In this document: piece by piece, positions 11,253 through 22,710 of the stretch | Position numbering within the stretch: the stretch's first letter is position 1 | How the letters are laid out: each line of letters opens with the position of its first letter | NCBI RefSeq assembly: GCF_022965805.1 | Contig: NC_133101.1 | Span: forward strand, 42,693,642-42,757,641 | Length of the DNA: 64,000 bases | Direction: 5' to 3' | Source of the DNA: Primulina eburnea | Lineage: Eukaryota > Streptophyta > Magnoliopsida > Lamiales > Gesneriaceae | Notes under the pieces: generated by a model | The model's database searches: none | Told to the model about the DNA's origin: nothing | The model's input: the letters and a program-made list of their open reading frames with translations, nothing else | Program-made: the position numbers and the translations under genes

Positions 11253-12459
11253 ATGTATAAAGATTTAAAGACACAGTATTGGTGGAAACAAATGAAATCA
11301 GATATCACTGAATTTGTAGCCAAGTGTCTGAATTGCCAAAAGGTGAAAGCCGAGAGAAAGAAGCCAGGAGGATTGTTGCAGAGTTTGTCCATTCCTGAAT
11401 GGAAATGGGATCACATTTCCATGGATTTTGTGACGCAATTACCGCGATCCTCCCGAGGTTGTGATGCGATTTGGGTTGTGATTGATCGATTGACCAAATC
11501 AGCATGCTTTATTCCATACAAAATGACTTATAGGTATGACCAGATGGCCGATATCTATGTCAAGGAAGTGGTGAGACTGCACGGAGTGCCGAAGTCGATT
11601 GTTGCAGATCGTGATCTTCGGTTTACTTCGCACTTCTGGCAGAGTTTGCAGCAAGCTCTCGGTACGAAGTTACATCTGAGTACCGCATATCATCCACAAA
11701 CTGACGGACAGTCAGAACGGACTATCCAGACATTGGAAGTTATGCTGAGAGCTGTAGTACTTGATTTTAGTACTAACTGGCAAGATGCATTGCCACTTCG
11801 CGAATTTTCGTACAATAACAGCTATCAAACGAGTATTGAGATGGCTCCATTCGAAGCGTTGTACGGAAAGAAATGCAGATCCCCTCTTTATTGGGATGAT
11901 ATCTCTGAAGTTCCTGAGACTGGACATGATATGATCAGATATGACCGAAAAAGTGAAATTGATTCAGGAAAAAATGAATGCAGCCAAGGATAGACAAGCC
12001 AAATATGCCAACCTCAGACGACGATCGTTGGTATTCGAGGTAGGAGACCGAGTATTCCTGAAGATTTCTCCTTTCAGAGGTGTTGTCAGATTTGGCAAGA
12101 AATGGAAATTGTCTCCAAGATATGTTGGTCCATATGAGATTCTTGAAAAGATAGGAGATCGTGCCTATCGACTCGCATTGCCGCCTTCATTATCTGGAAT
12201 ACATGATGTTTTTCATGTATCTATGCTGCGGAAGTATCTCCCTGATGATTCTCATGTTATTCAACCAGACGAGACTGAGCTGGATGAGACATTGAGTTAT
12301 GTCGAGAAGCCGATCCGGATTATCGATCGTAAAGAAAAACAGCTCAGAACAAAGACGATTCCTCTTGTGAAAGTTCAATGGACTGGTCATGGCATTGAAG
12401 AAACAACTTGGGAGACTGAATCTGATATGAGACAGGAATTCCCAGCATTGTTCCACTGA
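11253..12459 (+). pseudogene. Element C integrase with chromodomain
   Basis: The first ORF (to 11993) carries the integrase zinc cysteines CLNCQKVKAE and the core motifs MDFVTQLP, ADRDLRFTSHFW and TDGQSERTIQTLEVML. An indel around 11940 shifts the frame; the second part (11941-12459) holds GPYEILEKIGDRAY and the chromodomain tail HGIEETTWETESDM, ending in TGA. The usual DRDPRF motif reads DRDLRF. There is no own start: the first codon is an internal methionine just after the deletion joint. Confidence 0.85.
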
Positions 12460-12538
12460 TGTAAAGTTCTATTACATTTCTGTATATACTCCTTATTGAT
12501 ATGATAGATTGCTTGTGATTTCGAGGACGAAATCATAT

Positions 12539-12554
12539 CTTAGGGGGGGAGAAA
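12539..12554 (+). other. Polypurine tract of element C
   Basis: TTAGGGGGGGAGAAA precedes the TG of the 3' LTR. Confidence 0.82.
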
Positions 12555-12685
12555 TGTAATGCCCGAGAATTAATCACTGTAATTAATAAAGATTGATTTA
12601 TAATGTCATGTGATTATGAAAAGATCAATCGGAATACCTAGAAGCACATTTCAAATTAGAATTATGAAATGTACAATGTCAGCAG

Positions 12686-12840
12686 CACCGCACCCGCGGC
12701 ATAGGAAGAACCGCACCCGCGGTGAGGAGGCAGTAAGGTAGGCTATTTGTATAGCACGAGCACCGCACCTGCGGTCTACGGGACACCGCACCCGCGGTCA
12801 TCACCGCACCCGCGGTAGGAAATGAACCGCACCCGTTGTG
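12686..12840 (+). promoter_or_regulatory. ACCGCACCCGCGGT palindrome cluster in element C U3
   Basis: Six copies or variants lie at 12686-12700, 12709-12724, 12761-12775, 12784-12798, 12802-12816 and 12825-12840. The word is the same as in element A although the LTRs are otherwise different. The cluster ends about 50 bases before a (TA)n stretch at 12894-12908 that can serve as a TATA box. A promoter role is inferred from position. Confidence 0.72.
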
Positions 12841-13742
12841 CGACGTGCGTGGAGAAAAATAAGCCACTTGCCGTGATGCATGCGCGAGTGGTCTATATAT
12901 ATATATATGCGTGCAACATAATCCTTAGAGATAGAAATTGAAATCCGAAGGGAAGTTTAGCTTCTTGTGCTTCAAGCTTCAACCGTGAAGAATCCGTCCG
13001 TCTGATTTTAAATCCGACTTCGGTATTGAGTTCCTGGCAACGTAGGCTACAACTGGACGTAAGTTTTACTACGTTTTGACATGTTTTAGAATTATGATAT
13101 TGTCAGAATTGAATGGAATTCATATATGTTGTTCTTGACATGTTAGACATCATAGAATCGAAGTCAGATTAAGAAACGGACTGATTATGGAATTGTTATG
13201 AATTTTTAGGGTATATTGATTTATACCAGACAGATTTGAATTGTGATTGGATTACGGATTGTATTGGATATGGGTTATGGATTGTGACTGTTATCTGGTG
13301 ATATGGTATTGACGGGGATACTGAGTTTGTACCGTTATGCCGTTGATTTTCAATTAAATCAAGATTGATCAGATTGATATTGATTTGAAAGGTATATTGA
13401 CATGAGATTATTGATATTGTCATTGCCAGACAGACTGTGAATTCAAGACTTTGACTGAGCCAGAAACCGACGAAAGAAAAGTATAAGTCGATGTGGTATT
13501 GGGAGATCGACTTGAGTCGGATTAGACTTGAGTTTCCATAAATCACATACTTTATTTTATTGCATTGATATTGCATTGATTTGATTGATATACTTGTTCT
13601 CTTGATTATAGATAGCAGGTATTAGACGATTAGTCTTATGACAGAAGTGCCTGATAGTGGTGGGATCACCACGGGCACATTGCACGATGTCATGAGATAT
13701 TGTGTTGGCGGAGGTGCCATAGTCTGCTACTGGATAATTGGC

Positions 13743-14048
13743 TATCGATGTGGATAGAATTATAGCTCATTCTATTACTGGTGATCAGTATTGTATCGAT
13801 GTGGATAGAATTATAGCTCATTCTATTACTGGTGATCAGTATTGTATCGATGTGGATAGAATTATAACTTCTTCTATTACTGTTGATCGATGTTATATCG
13901 ATGTGGATAGAATCGGAGTTTCTTCTATTACTGGTGATCGATACTATACTGATGTGGATAGAAACAGAGCTTCTTCTATTACTGGTGATCGATACTATAT
14001 CGACGTGGATAGAACTGGAGTCTTTTCTATTACTGTTGGTCGATATGG
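13743..14048 (+). repeat. 51-bp minisatellite inside the element C LTR
   Basis: About six units of 51 bases repeat (TATCGATGTGGATAG at 13743, 13794, 13845, 13896 and on). Because 51 is a multiple of three, the array yields an open frame with an IDVDR...SITGDQY repeat. I read that frame as a by-product and not a gene. Confidence 0.85.
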
Positions 14049-14580
14049 AATGCCAATGTCTGGAAACCGGGATCCCTAGACTAGGATTGAGTCTAGTCTG
14101 AAACGTGGAGTCACGTATATGTCGACAGTCTATGATTGATTATGTTTCAGAGTTTGATACATATATCTGTTACCTGATTACATGCTTTATATTTGTTTAT
14201 ATGATGGCATGTTTCGTTGATTTATACTGGGATTATATTCTCACCGGAATTATCCGGCCGTTGTCTTGTCTGTATGTGTACTTGACAATAGGTGGGACAG
14301 GTTCAGGGTCGAGGAGATGAGGAGAGATCGAGTTAGAGTGGAGACTTCGGACTTTGATCTGAGATAGGGTTTGGACACTTGATATTAGTTGTTAAACTCT
14401 AGTTTGAATAAATGTTTATGATACATGACTTGTATTTTATATACTGATATGTATATATGTCTTGATTTCACTATATTCCGCATTTTAAAAAAGAAAAATT
14501 TTTAGACCCTGTTTTATAATCGATTAATTAGTCCCAATGATGATTAAGAACTTGATTAGCGTCCGGGTCCCAACACTGAC

Positions 14581-15099
14581 CATCTGTCTCTGGATGATAG
14601 TCGGTACTCAGACTCGATGTCATTCCCAACGCTTTTGAAAACTTCCTCAAAACCTTGAGGTGAAGCGTGGATCTCTGTCACTGACTATACTTGTTGGCAC
14701 ACCATGATATTTAAGAATCTCTTGGATGTATAGTCTTGCCATGCGATCGAAACTATATTCCCGACTATACGGAATGAAATGTGCTGACTTAGTCAGTCGG
14801 TCCACAACAACCCAAATTGCATCAAAATTCTTATAAGACAGTGGCAAGTGGGTGACAAAATCCATCGTTACATGCTCCCACTTCCACTTAGAGATAGGAA
14901 GATTCTGAAGTAATCCTCCTGGTCGTCGATGTTCAGCCTTCACTTGCTGACAGACCAAACACTTGGCTACAAACTGGTGAACACTTATCTTCATACCTTT
15001 CCACCAAAACCTGGTCTTCAAATCCTTATACATTTTCATGCTTCCAGTGTGGATACTCAACTTACTCCTATGAGCTTGAGATAAAATCTCGTCTCTCAA
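14581..15099 (-). pseudogene. Element I integrase, N-terminal and core part
   Basis: [20 protein letters not shown] and [16 protein letters not shown] form the zinc-binding module; MDFVTHLP and [11 protein letters not shown] hold the first two catalytic aspartates. After ORF end at 14647 the core continues in another frame up to the point where element C was inserted (14576). The rest of the domain resumes at 11123. Confidence 0.84.
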
Positions 15100-15305
15100 T
15101 TTAGAATCTTCTGAAACTACGATAAAATGCTCGTTACTCGAATGTGTTACATTCCTTTCTTATGACGGAAGTGAAATCCCAGAGAACAACAATCTTGGAT
15201 TACACTTGATATGAAACTTGTCTGAAGTGCAGATAATCTCACCTTGCGACTAAGAGCATCAGCTGTAAGATTCGCTGATCCTGGATTATACTTGATTTCG
15301 CAATC

Positions 15306-15815
15306 TTAATCTTTTAACAAATCCATCCATCTTACTTGGCGCATATTCAACTCTGCTTGAGTGAAGATATACTTCAAACTCTTGTGATCTATAAAGATCT
15401 CAAATATCTCTCCGTAGAGATAATGTCGCCAGATCTTCAAAGCAAACACAATCGTTCCCAATTTCAGATCATGAACTGGATAATTCTCTTCATGCTTCTT
15501 CAACTGTTTGGATGCATATGCAATCACATGACAATTCTGGGTTAAAACGCACCCAATTCCTTGAAGTGATGCATCAGTGTACACAATGTACCCTCCTGAT
15601 CCCGATGGCAGAGCTAAAACTGGTGCAGTTGTCAAACGTTGACGCAGTTCATTGAAACTATTTTCACAATCATGAGTCCATTCGAACTGCATATTCTTAC
15701 TGGTCAGTTGAGTCAATGGTTTGGCAATCTGAGAAAATCCTGAGATGAATCTCCGGTAATAACATGCCAAACCTAGAAACTTCTTATCTCTTGAGCTGAT
15801 TTCGGTCGTGCCCAA
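15306..15815 (-). pseudogene. Element I RT end and RNase H
   Basis: [20 protein letters not shown] marks the RT-RNase H joint and [16 protein letters not shown] the RNase H active-site region, followed by [11 protein letters not shown]. It ends at a TAA near 15306. The remaining RNase H end and linker (15100-15305) carry further frameshifts and stops, with the DALSRK-like motif visible near 15245-15262 on the minus strand. Confidence 0.82.
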
Positions 15816-16237
15816 CTCAACACTGCTTCGATCTTGCTAGGATCCACTGATATCCCATCTTTGGATAAAACATGTCCCAAGAAGAAAACTCTGTCGAGCC
15901 AAAACTCGCACTTGTTCAACTTAGCATACAGTTGGTGATTCCTTAAGGTTTGCAACACAATCCTTAAATGTTGTGCATGCCCTTCAAGACTACGAGAGTA
16001 TACCAGTATGTCATCAATAAAGACGATGACAAACTTGTCAAGATACTCCTGGAATACTCGGTTCATCAAATCCATAAATACTGTTGGATCATTCGTCAAA
16101 CCAAACGGCATCACTAGAAACTCGTAATGCCCATACCTTGTACGAAATGCAGTCTTAGGGATATCACGTTGATGAACTCGAAGTTGATGATATCCAGACC
16201 GTAAATCGATCTTCGAGTACACTGAAGTCCCTTGCAT
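15773..16237 (-). pseudogene. pol: Element I reverse transcriptase, palm
   Basis: [36 protein letters not shown] and FIDDILVYS are visible, the last being the catalytic motif. [20 protein letters not shown] follows. A frameshift near 16230 separates it from the fingers region and another near 15780 from RNase H. Confidence 0.85.
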
Positions 16238-16512
16238 TTGATCAACAAATCATCAATCCGTGGTAACAGATATTTATTCTTGACTATTAATCGGTTCAAC
16301 AGTCGATAATCTATGCAAAGCCGCATAGACCCATCCTTATTTTCAACGAACAACACTGGTGCTCCCCAAGGAGATACACTGGGTCTAATGTATCCCTTGT
16401 CAAGAATATCTTTTAACTGTTGTTTCAACTCTTTCATCTCTGTTGGTGCCAATCTATAAGGCGCTCTGGAGATAGATGCAGTTCCTGGTACCAACTCTAT
16501 CTCCGCTTCCAC
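16238..16512 (-). pseudogene. Element I reverse transcriptase, N-terminal part
   Basis: [20 protein letters not shown], then [19 protein letters not shown] and [10 protein letters not shown] are the entry segment of gypsy RT. The upstream [15 protein letters not shown] motif fits the protease-RT linker. The frame shifts near 16237 into the palm part. Confidence 0.85.
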
Positions 16513-16563
16513 TTCCCTCTCTGGAGGAAATCTAGGAAATTCATGGGGGAAAACATCAGGAAA

Positions 16564-16985
16564 TTAATCAACAACTGGAATGTTCTTCACGTCGATTACA
16601 TCCTTTGATACGTCAACATCATAAATGAGATATCCTTCTCCTCCATTCGCTAAAGCCCCTTGTGCCTTTACAACAGACACTACTGCCATTGGAGGTCGAG
16701 CCCCCTCACCGAAGAAGAACCAATTCTCGTCTCCTTCTGGACGAAACTGAACGAGACGTTGATAACAATCTATAGTCGCTCTATACTTAGTCAATAGGTC
16801 GATTCCATAATACAATCGAAATCTTCCATAGCCAATATCATCAATTTGGCAGACAAGTATTTTCCTCAAACTCTAGCAGTCGCTTAGCTAAAACTCTCTC
16901 GTTATGCTCCTCAGCTTGTTCTTGGTTCAAGGCAAACGCTTGCCCCTGAACTCATGGGAGTTGCTGAGATCCTTGCGATATTCCT
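16564..16985 (-). pseudogene. Element I gag end and protease remnant
   Basis: Next to the J insertion the minus strand encodes a gag C-terminal tail rich in Q and E (QGQAFALNQEQAEEHNE). It passes straight to LEFEENTCLP and then GIDLLTKYRATIDC, which is sequence downstream of the protease active site. I see no DTG/DSG motif in 16870-16985, so the catalytic part of the protease appears deleted. Confidence 0.7.
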
Positions 16986-18136
16986 TGTTACGCCTTAAAC
17001 GCATACAAATCTCGAGGATGAGATTAATGTTTTTAATGCTGTAACATATCCCAAAGTTTTTGTTTTGATGATACCAAAACTTGGATTAAAAATGTACTAA
17101 TGTTTTATATTGAGGCATGCAGGAAATTAAGAACAGGTTACGTTCGGAAGATCCGACATTCGGTTCGGACGGTCCGAAATTGTGCAATTCAGAAGCAAAA
17201 TAGAAGCTGTTCGGAAGCTGCGAGGAGAGCGTTCGGACGTTCCGAAGACGTGATCGGACGTTCCGAACACAAGCAATCAAATCACTTCAATGCGGAGACA
17301 AATTGATATGACTGATTGATCGAGTAAGATTTCGGACGCTACGAAGACATTTCGGACGCTACGAAGTGTTGAAGATTTCAAATCTCCGGAAACGCGGGAA
17401 TGTTCGGACGGTACGAACTGGAGTTCGGACCTTCCGAAGCTGTGCATAGACGGTCTGAAAGAACTGTTCGGAAGCAACGAAGTTTGATCGGTTCCTCCGA
17501 AGCATATGTTCGGACCCTACGAAGTCAAGAACGGACGATCCGAAGTCATCCCAAAATTACGGAAATTGATTTCAATCACATCGGACGTTCCGAAGCATAA
17601 ACAGAAGATCCGAACCTTGGCGTCCAAGACTAGTATAAATAGGCCTTTGAGGATGCATTTTTAAAAACATCCCACTCCACTCTCTTGTCTCTTACAAAGC
17701 TTTCTACTATCTCTTGTGTGCGTTGATTAAAAGAGTTGTAATATCAAAAGAGTTGTAGAAAAAGAGTGAAAGTAATACTCTCGAGTGGGTTGTAAAGTTC
17801 GTGGCTATCCTTGGAGCCCTCAAGGCCAAGTAGACGCATCAAGGCGTGGTTGTAAAAGCTAGCTTGGAGCTCCTAAAGCCAAGTCGATATAGTGATACCT
17901 CGATCCTCATCGAGAAGGGGAGACGTAGACGATTCTTCGTCGAACTTCCATAAACATCTCTATCCCTCTTTACTTTACGCATTTACTTTACTACGCATTT
18001 ATTTTACGCACTTACTTTACGCATTCATTTTATTTGTGATTGTCCCTCAAGTCTTCCGCTTGCAATTTTTGCAAACTCGTTTTAAAAACGCTAAAGGGCC
18101 TAAAAGAACCTATTCACCCCCCCTTTAGGTTCTTCA
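16986..18136 (+). repeat. Element J 5' LTR
   Basis: It runs from TGTTACGCCTTAAACG to TTTAGGTTCTTCA. It contains a GC-rich palindrome cluster (17143-17612), a TATA box (17634-17640), then a pyrimidine-rich transcribed part and a run of C near the 3' end. Small ORFs in it recur identically in the 3' LTR and are not considered genes. Confidence 0.96.
17143..17643 (+). promoter_or_regulatory. Element J U3 promoter: TTCGGACNNTCCGAA array plus TATA box
   Basis: More than a dozen copies of TTCGGAC..TCCGAA or half-site variants (GGACGCTACGAA, GGACGATCCGAA) are spaced through 17143-17612. TATAAATAGG lies at 17634-17643, about 20 bases after the last copy. CG-rich palindromic repeats in this part of the LTR are, to my knowledge, a described Sirevirus trait. 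The TATA box predicts a transcript start near 17665. Confidence 0.85.
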
Positions 18137-18138
18137 AG

Positions 18139-18150
18139 TGGTATCAGAGC
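18139..18150 (+). other. Primer-binding site, initiator tRNA-Met type (element J)
   Basis: TGGTATCAGAGC lies two bases after the LTR end. Confidence 0.92.
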
Positions 18151-18172
18151 AAGGTTTTTCAAAATCTTTTAA

Positions 18173-19723
18173 ATGGCCAATCTAGCAAGCGAGTATGCCC
18201 AAGGACAATCCACAAATCGTCCCCCTCTTTTCAATGGTACTAATTACGGATATTGGAAAAATAGAATATCTCTATACATCCAATCCGTCGATTACGACCT
18301 TTGGAAAATAACGGTAAAAGGTCCCTATATCCCCATGAAAACGGTGGATAATAAGGAAATTCCTAAGGGAATGGATGACTTCACCAAGGACGATATGAAA
18401 CTTATCTCTCAAAATGCTAAAGCTATGAATATTCTTCATTGTTCTCTAGATATGAATGAATACAACCGAATCTCGGCTTGTACCTCCGCCAAAGAGATTT
18501 GGGACAAATTGGAGATTTGCCACGAGGGAACCAATCAAGTCAAAGAAACGAAGATAGACCTTCTCCAACTCAAGTACGAGACCTTTGAGATGGAACCCAA
18601 GGAGGATATCGACACCATGTTCCGGCGACTCACCCAAATCATCAATGAGCTTGCCCAACTTGGTGAGAACTACCCAACTAAACAAGTGTGGAGGAGAGCC
18701 CTTCGAGCATTACCGGCGGAATGGGATGCAAAGCGCACGGCTATCATTGAATCCAACAAGGGAGATGCGGCATCCTACGACCTTGATCAACTTCATGGGA
18801 CCCTAAAGACCCATGAACTTGAAGTATCTACCCGGAAGGAGACAAAGAAAGATGACGACAAAGTAAAGGCGAAAGGGATCGCCTTGACCAGTCAACTTGA
18901 AGATAGCGACGATGAAGAAATGGCACTCCTCACTAGAAAGTTCAAAAGATTCATGCGGAGTTCCAACTTCAACAAGAAAGACAAAAAGTTTGAGAAGGAA
19001 GTGACCTGCTACAACTGTCAACAAAAGGGTCACTATGCAAACGAGTGTCCCTCCAAGAAGAAGGCCGGCAAAGACAAGAAAAAGGCCCTTCTAGCCACGT
19101 GGAGCGACAGCGACAACGAAGAGGAGTCTACCCTATGCTTCATGGCGAAGGAAGATCATCTGACCGACTCGGATGACGACGAGGTACCCTCTTACGATGA
19201 ATTACTCTCCGCTTACACTAGTATGTACAATAAGGCTAAGTCACTTAGAAATGAGAATAAGCAACTTAAAACTGAACTAGAAGCTAGGATGCATGACAAC
19301 ACTAAGCTCAAGACAAACCTAAGAGACTTAGAGAAAGCCTTCAACAAGTTCAATGTGAGTAGCGGTAAACTAGAAAACCTCTTGAGCATGCAAAGGTGTA
19401 ACTTCGACAAAGGAGGTCTAGGATATGAAAAGAAATCAGTCAACTTCGCTAGTCTTATCGCAAAGGCAAAACCAAAAACACCACCAACATGCACTTACTG
19501 TTGTAAGATAGGCCACATAAGACCTAAATGCAAGGAACTTAGACACCAACACAACAAGAATAGTTATTGGAAATGGATCCCCAAATCCCCAACTACTACT
19601 AACCCCAAAGGACCCAAAGAAACGGGTACCAACTATCAAACTGTATCTCAACCTTGTAGGGACAAAGGGGAGACAAGTCATCGAGCACTTGGTATCTTGA
19701 CAGTGGATGCTCTCGACACATGA
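18173..19723 (+). CDS. gag: Element J gag polyprotein
   Basis: The start ATG 18173 ([10 protein letters not shown]) is the first after the primer site. The N-terminal half is the copia-type gag capsid domain ([20 protein letters not shown] near residues 16-40, then [20 protein letters not shown]). A zinc knuckle [14 protein letters not shown] lies near residues 281-294 and a second Cys/His cluster ([14 protein letters not shown]) near 440. A K/E-rich coiled segment lies between them. The last residues after about 19675 are in a shifted frame relative to protease, so the end at 19723 is due to a frame change at the gag-pol joint. Confidence 0.92.
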   Translation: MANLASEYAQGQSTNRPPLFNGTNYGYWKNRISLYIQSVDYDLWKITVKGPYIPMKTVDNKEIPKGMDDFTKDDMKLISQNAKAMNILHCSLDMNEYNRISACTSAKEIWDKLEICHEGTNQVKETKIDLLQLKYETFEMEPKEDIDTMFRRLTQIINELAQLGENYPTKQVWRRALRALPAEWDAKRTAIIESNKGDAASYDLDQLHGTLKTHELEVSTRKETKKDDDKVKAKGIALTSQLEDSDDEEMALLTRKFKRFMRSSNFNKKDKKFEKEVTCYNCQQKGHYANECPSKKKAGKDKKKALLATWSDSDNEEESTLCFMAKEDHLTDSDDDEVPSYDELLSAYTSMYNKAKSLRNENKQLKTELEARMHDNTKLKTNLRDLEKAFNKFNVSSGKLENLLSMQRCNFDKGGLGYEKKSVNFASLIAKAKPKTPPTCTYCCKIGHIRPKCKELRHQHNKNSYWKWIPKSPTTTNPKGPKETGTNYQTVSQPCRDKGETSHRALGILTVDALDT

Positions 19724-22710
19724 CGGGAGAAAAGAAGCTGCTACAATCCATTCGACCAAAAGAAAAGGGATCGGTGACCTTCGGAGACAACAGCAAAGGG
19801 ATCATAGAAGGCATCGGCTCAATAGGTATATCTAACTATACTATTATTGATGATGTACTTCTTGTGAAAGGGCTTAAACATAACCTCCTAAGCATTAGTC
19901 AATTGTGCGATAGGGGTTATGAAGTCAAATTCACACCACACGATTGCACTGTATCACTCACAACTGACAAAACCATTAGTTTCAAAGGTTATAGAAGTGA
20001 AAATGTTTACAAGGTCGATTTAAAGATTTCATCTTTTTCAAAAATAAAAAGCCTTGTAACATTAAATGTTGATGACAACATTCTTTGGCATAGACGACTT
20101 GGTCATGTTGGGATGAGCACCATAGAAAAACTTTTAAAACTTGACCTAGTTTCCGGAATGCCAAAGCTGAATTTAAAATTAGATTCTTTTTGTGATGCTT
20201 GTCAACTTGGTAAACACACAAAGGAATCTTTCAAAAATAAAAATTTTGTATCCACTTCTATGCCCCTTGAATTACTTCACCTAGATTTATGTGGTCCCTC
20301 GAGGACAACTAGTCTAGGAGGAAAATCTTATGCTTTTGTCATTGTAGATGATTTTTCACGTTTTACTTGGACATTGTTTTTAGCCCACAAAAATGATGCC
20401 TTTGATCATTTCAAAATTTTTGTCAAAAAGGTTGAAAATGAGAAAAATCTTTTGATCAAACAAATCCGTAGTGACCACGGAACGGAATTTCAAAATGAAA
20501 ATTTTTCAATTTTTTGTCAAAGCAAAGGCATTGGTCACAACTTTTCTTGTCCTAGAACTCCTCAACAAAACGGTGTCGTTGAGAGGAAGAATAGGACCCT
20601 AGTAGAGATTGCAAGGACCATGCTATGTGAGCATTCTCTACCAAAATATTTTTGGGCTGAAGCAATGAGTTCTGCTTGTTACATCATCAATCGCGTATCA
20701 ATAAGGCCAATTCTCAAGAAAACTCCATACGAACTATGGAGAGGGAGAAAGCCTAACATTTCTTACTTCCGTGCTTTTGGATCAAAATGCTTCATCCACA
20801 ACAATGGTAAGGACAACCTGGGTAAGTTCGATGCTAAATCGGACAAAGGTATCTTTCTTGGTTACTCTACTTCTAGCAAAGCATATAGAGTCTTTAATAA
20901 ACGTACTTTACTAGTTGAAGAATCTATTCATGTCATATTTGATGAAACTAACCCTTGCTTGCCTAGAACTGTTGTTTCTGATGATGATGATATAGATATC
21001 CTTGGCGAAAAGTTGGAGTCCACAAGCCTAGATGATGTTCCTAAAGATCAAGAGGACGCACCTCTTCCGAAGGAGTGGACTACACACAAGGATCATCCCA
21101 TGGACCTCATCATTGGTAGCCCATCGAAGGGAGTATCTACTCGCTCTTCTAATATGTGCAATTATCTTGCTTTTCTTTCTCACATAGAGCCTAAGAACAT
21201 AGAAGAAGCTTTACTTGATGATTCTTGGATTATTGCTATGCAAGATGAACTAAATGAATTTAGAAGGAATAAAGTTTGGAATCTTGTACCTAGACCCACT
21301 GATAGACCTGTCATAGGAACTAAATGGGTATTTAGGAACAAGTTAGATGAGCATGGTACAATCACTAGAAATAAAGCTAGGCTAGTAGCTAAAGGATATA
21401 GTCAAGAAGAGGGAATTGATTATGATGAGACTTATGCCCCTGTTGCTAGACTAGAATCCATTCGCATGCTACTTGCTTTTGCTTGCTCTAGAGACTTTAA
21501 ATTGTTTCAAATGGATGTTAAAAGTGCTTTTCTTAATGGTGATTTGAAAGAAGAAGTGTATGTTGAGCAACCTATTGGTTTTGAAGATGTGTACTTATCT
21601 GATTATGTGTATAAACTTGATAAGGCTTTGTATGGTTTGAAACAAGCTCCTAGAGCTTGGTATGAGAAATTATCTACCTTTTTGCTGTCTAATGGTTTTT
21701 GTAGGGGTAAAGTTGATATTACCTTATTTACCTTGACTAAAAATAATGATTTGCTGATAGTACAAATATATGTAGATGATATTATTTTTGGTGCTACTAA
21801 TGAACACTTGTGTAGAGATTTTTCTAAGCTTATGCAGGATCACTTTGAGATGAGCATGATGGGCGAACTCAACTACTTCCTTGGTCTCCAAATCAAGCAA
21901 TGCAAGGATGGTTTCTTTGTCAACCAAGGGAAGTACATCAAGGATATGCTAAAAAAGTTTGGGATGGAGTCTTCCAAAGCCTCATCCACACCTATGAGCA
22001 CGACAGTCAGACTCGACAAAGATGAGGGAGGTAAACCTGTTGACCAAAAGTTATTTCGTAGCATGATTGGCTCCCTACTCTATGCGACTGCTAGTAGACC
22101 TGACATTATGTTTAGTGTTTGCTTGTGTGCACGATTTCAATCATGTCCAAAGGAATCACACTTATTCGCCTTAAAACGCATTTTCAAATATCTTTCAAAT
22201 ACTCCAAATCTCGGATTATGGTATTCTAAGAACTCATTTTTCGATTTAAAAGCTTACTGTGATGCCGACTTTGGAGGATATAAGGTGGATAGAAAGAGCA
22301 CTAGTGGAACTTGTTTCTTTTTGGGAAATTGCTTGGTGTCATGGTTTTCTAAAAAGCAAAACTGTGTTGCACTTTCAACGACCGAGGCCGAGTATATGGC
22401 TGCCGGTAGTTGTTGTGCACAAATTCTTTGGATGAAGTATCAATTACTCGACTATGGTGTTACTTTTTCAAAAATTCCAATCTTTTGTGATAATACAAGC
22501 ACCATATGTCTAACAAAGAATCCAGTTCAACATTCTCGTACTAAACATATTGACATTCGACATCATTTCATTCGTGATCACATTGAGCAAAATGATGTTG
22601 AACTTCACTATGTTGACACCAAGAATCAAATTGCTGATATTTTTACAAAACCACTAGATGAATCTACTTTTACTCGTTTGCGTGGTGAACTTGGCATGAT
22701 TGAGTTGTAA
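19660..22710 (+). CDS. pol: Element J pol: protease, integrase, RT, RNase H
   Basis: The pol frame opens after a TAG at 19657-19659. The protease active site [11 protein letters not shown] lies upstream of the first methionine at 19720. Then come the gag-pre-integrase zinc module ([10 protein letters not shown] ... CDACQLGKH), the integrase core ([31 protein letters not shown]), the RT ([38 protein letters not shown] at about 21768) and the RNase H ([23 protein letters not shown]). All catalytic residues I looked for are present. It is one frame off gag, through either a one-base loss or a recoding site. Confidence 0.93.
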   Translation, partial: GQRGDKSSSTWYLDSGCSRHMTGEKKLLQSIRPKEKGSVTFGDNSKGIIEGIGSIGISNYTIIDDVLLVKGLKHNLLSISQLCDRGYEVKFTPHDCTVSLTTDKTISFKGYRSENVYKVDLKISSFSKIKSLVTLNVDDNILWHRRLGHVGMSTIEKLLKLDLVSGMPKLNLKLDSFCDACQLGKHTKESFKNKNFVSTSMPLELLHLDLCGPSRTTSLGGKSYAFVIVDDFSRFTWTLFLAHKNDAFDHFKIFVKKVENEKNLLIKQIRSDHGTEFQNENFSIFCQSKGIGHNFSCPRTPQQNGVVERKNRTLVEIARTMLCEHSLPKYFWAEAMSSACYIINRVSIRPILKKTPYELWRGRKPNISYFRAFGSKCFIHNNGKDNLGKFDAKSDKGIFLGYSTSSKAYRVFNKRTLLVEESIHVIFDETNPCLPRTVVSDDDDIDILGEKLESTSLDDVPKDQEDAPLPKEWTTHKDHPMDLIIGSPSKGVSTRSSNMCNYLAFLSHIEPKNIEEALLDDSWIIAMQDELNEFRRNKVWNLVPRPTDRPVIGTKWVFRNKLDEHGTITRNKARLVAKGYSQEEGIDYDETYAPVARLESIRMLLAFACSRDFKLFQMDVKSAFLNGDLKEEVYVEQPIGFEDVYLSDYVYKLDKALYGLKQAPRAWYEKLSTFLLSNGFCRGKVDITLFTLTKNNDLLIVQIYVDDIIFGATNEHLCRDFSKLMQDHFEMSMMGELNYFLGLQIKQCKDGFFVNQGKYIKDMLKKFGMESSKASSTPMSTTVRLDKDEGGKPVDQKLFRSMIGSLLYATASRPDIMFSVCLCARFQSCPKESHLFALKRIFKYLSNTPNLGLWYSKNSFFDLKAYCDADFGGYKVDRKSTSGTCFFLGNCLVSWFSKKQNCVALSTTEAEYMAAGSCCAQILWMKYQLLDYGVTFSKIPIFCDNTSTICLTKNPVQHSRTKHIDIRHHFIRDHIEQNDVELHYVDTKNQIADIFTKPLDESTFTRLRGELGMIEL

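Larger units (their letters stand above)
11124..14575 (+). mobile_element. Element C: internally deleted Ty3/gypsy inserted in I
   Basis: A 114-base LTR stub is joined straight to the integrase gene, followed by polypurine tract and a full LTR. Gag, protease, RT and RNase H are absent. A five-base target duplication CTGAC is present at 11119-11123 and 14576-14580, so the ends are original and the deletion is internal. The integrase is very close to that of element E. It can move only with proteins supplied by another element and lacks a complete 5' LTR, so it is probably dead. Confidence 0.9.
12555..14575 (+). repeat. Element C 3' LTR (2021 bp)
   Basis: It runs from TGTAATGCCCGAG to GTCCGGGTCCCAACA. 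Ends and overall layout match, in the proper orientation, the LTRs of E, G and K. From 5' to 3' it holds a palindrome cluster (12686-12840), a TA-run TATA region (12894-12908), a 51-base minisatellite (13743-14048), a block around GGGATCCCTAGACTAG, and a poly-A/T stretch near 14490. Confidence 0.92.

Noticed and set aside
13738..14079. ORF with IDVDR...SITGD repeats
   Set aside because: The 51-base minisatellite is a multiple of three and therefore stays open; it lies in an LTR.
17086..17600. Several small ORFs in both strands of the J LTR (repeated at 24988-25502)
   Set aside because: The TTCGGAC palindromes give open frames on both strands; positions are purely LTR.
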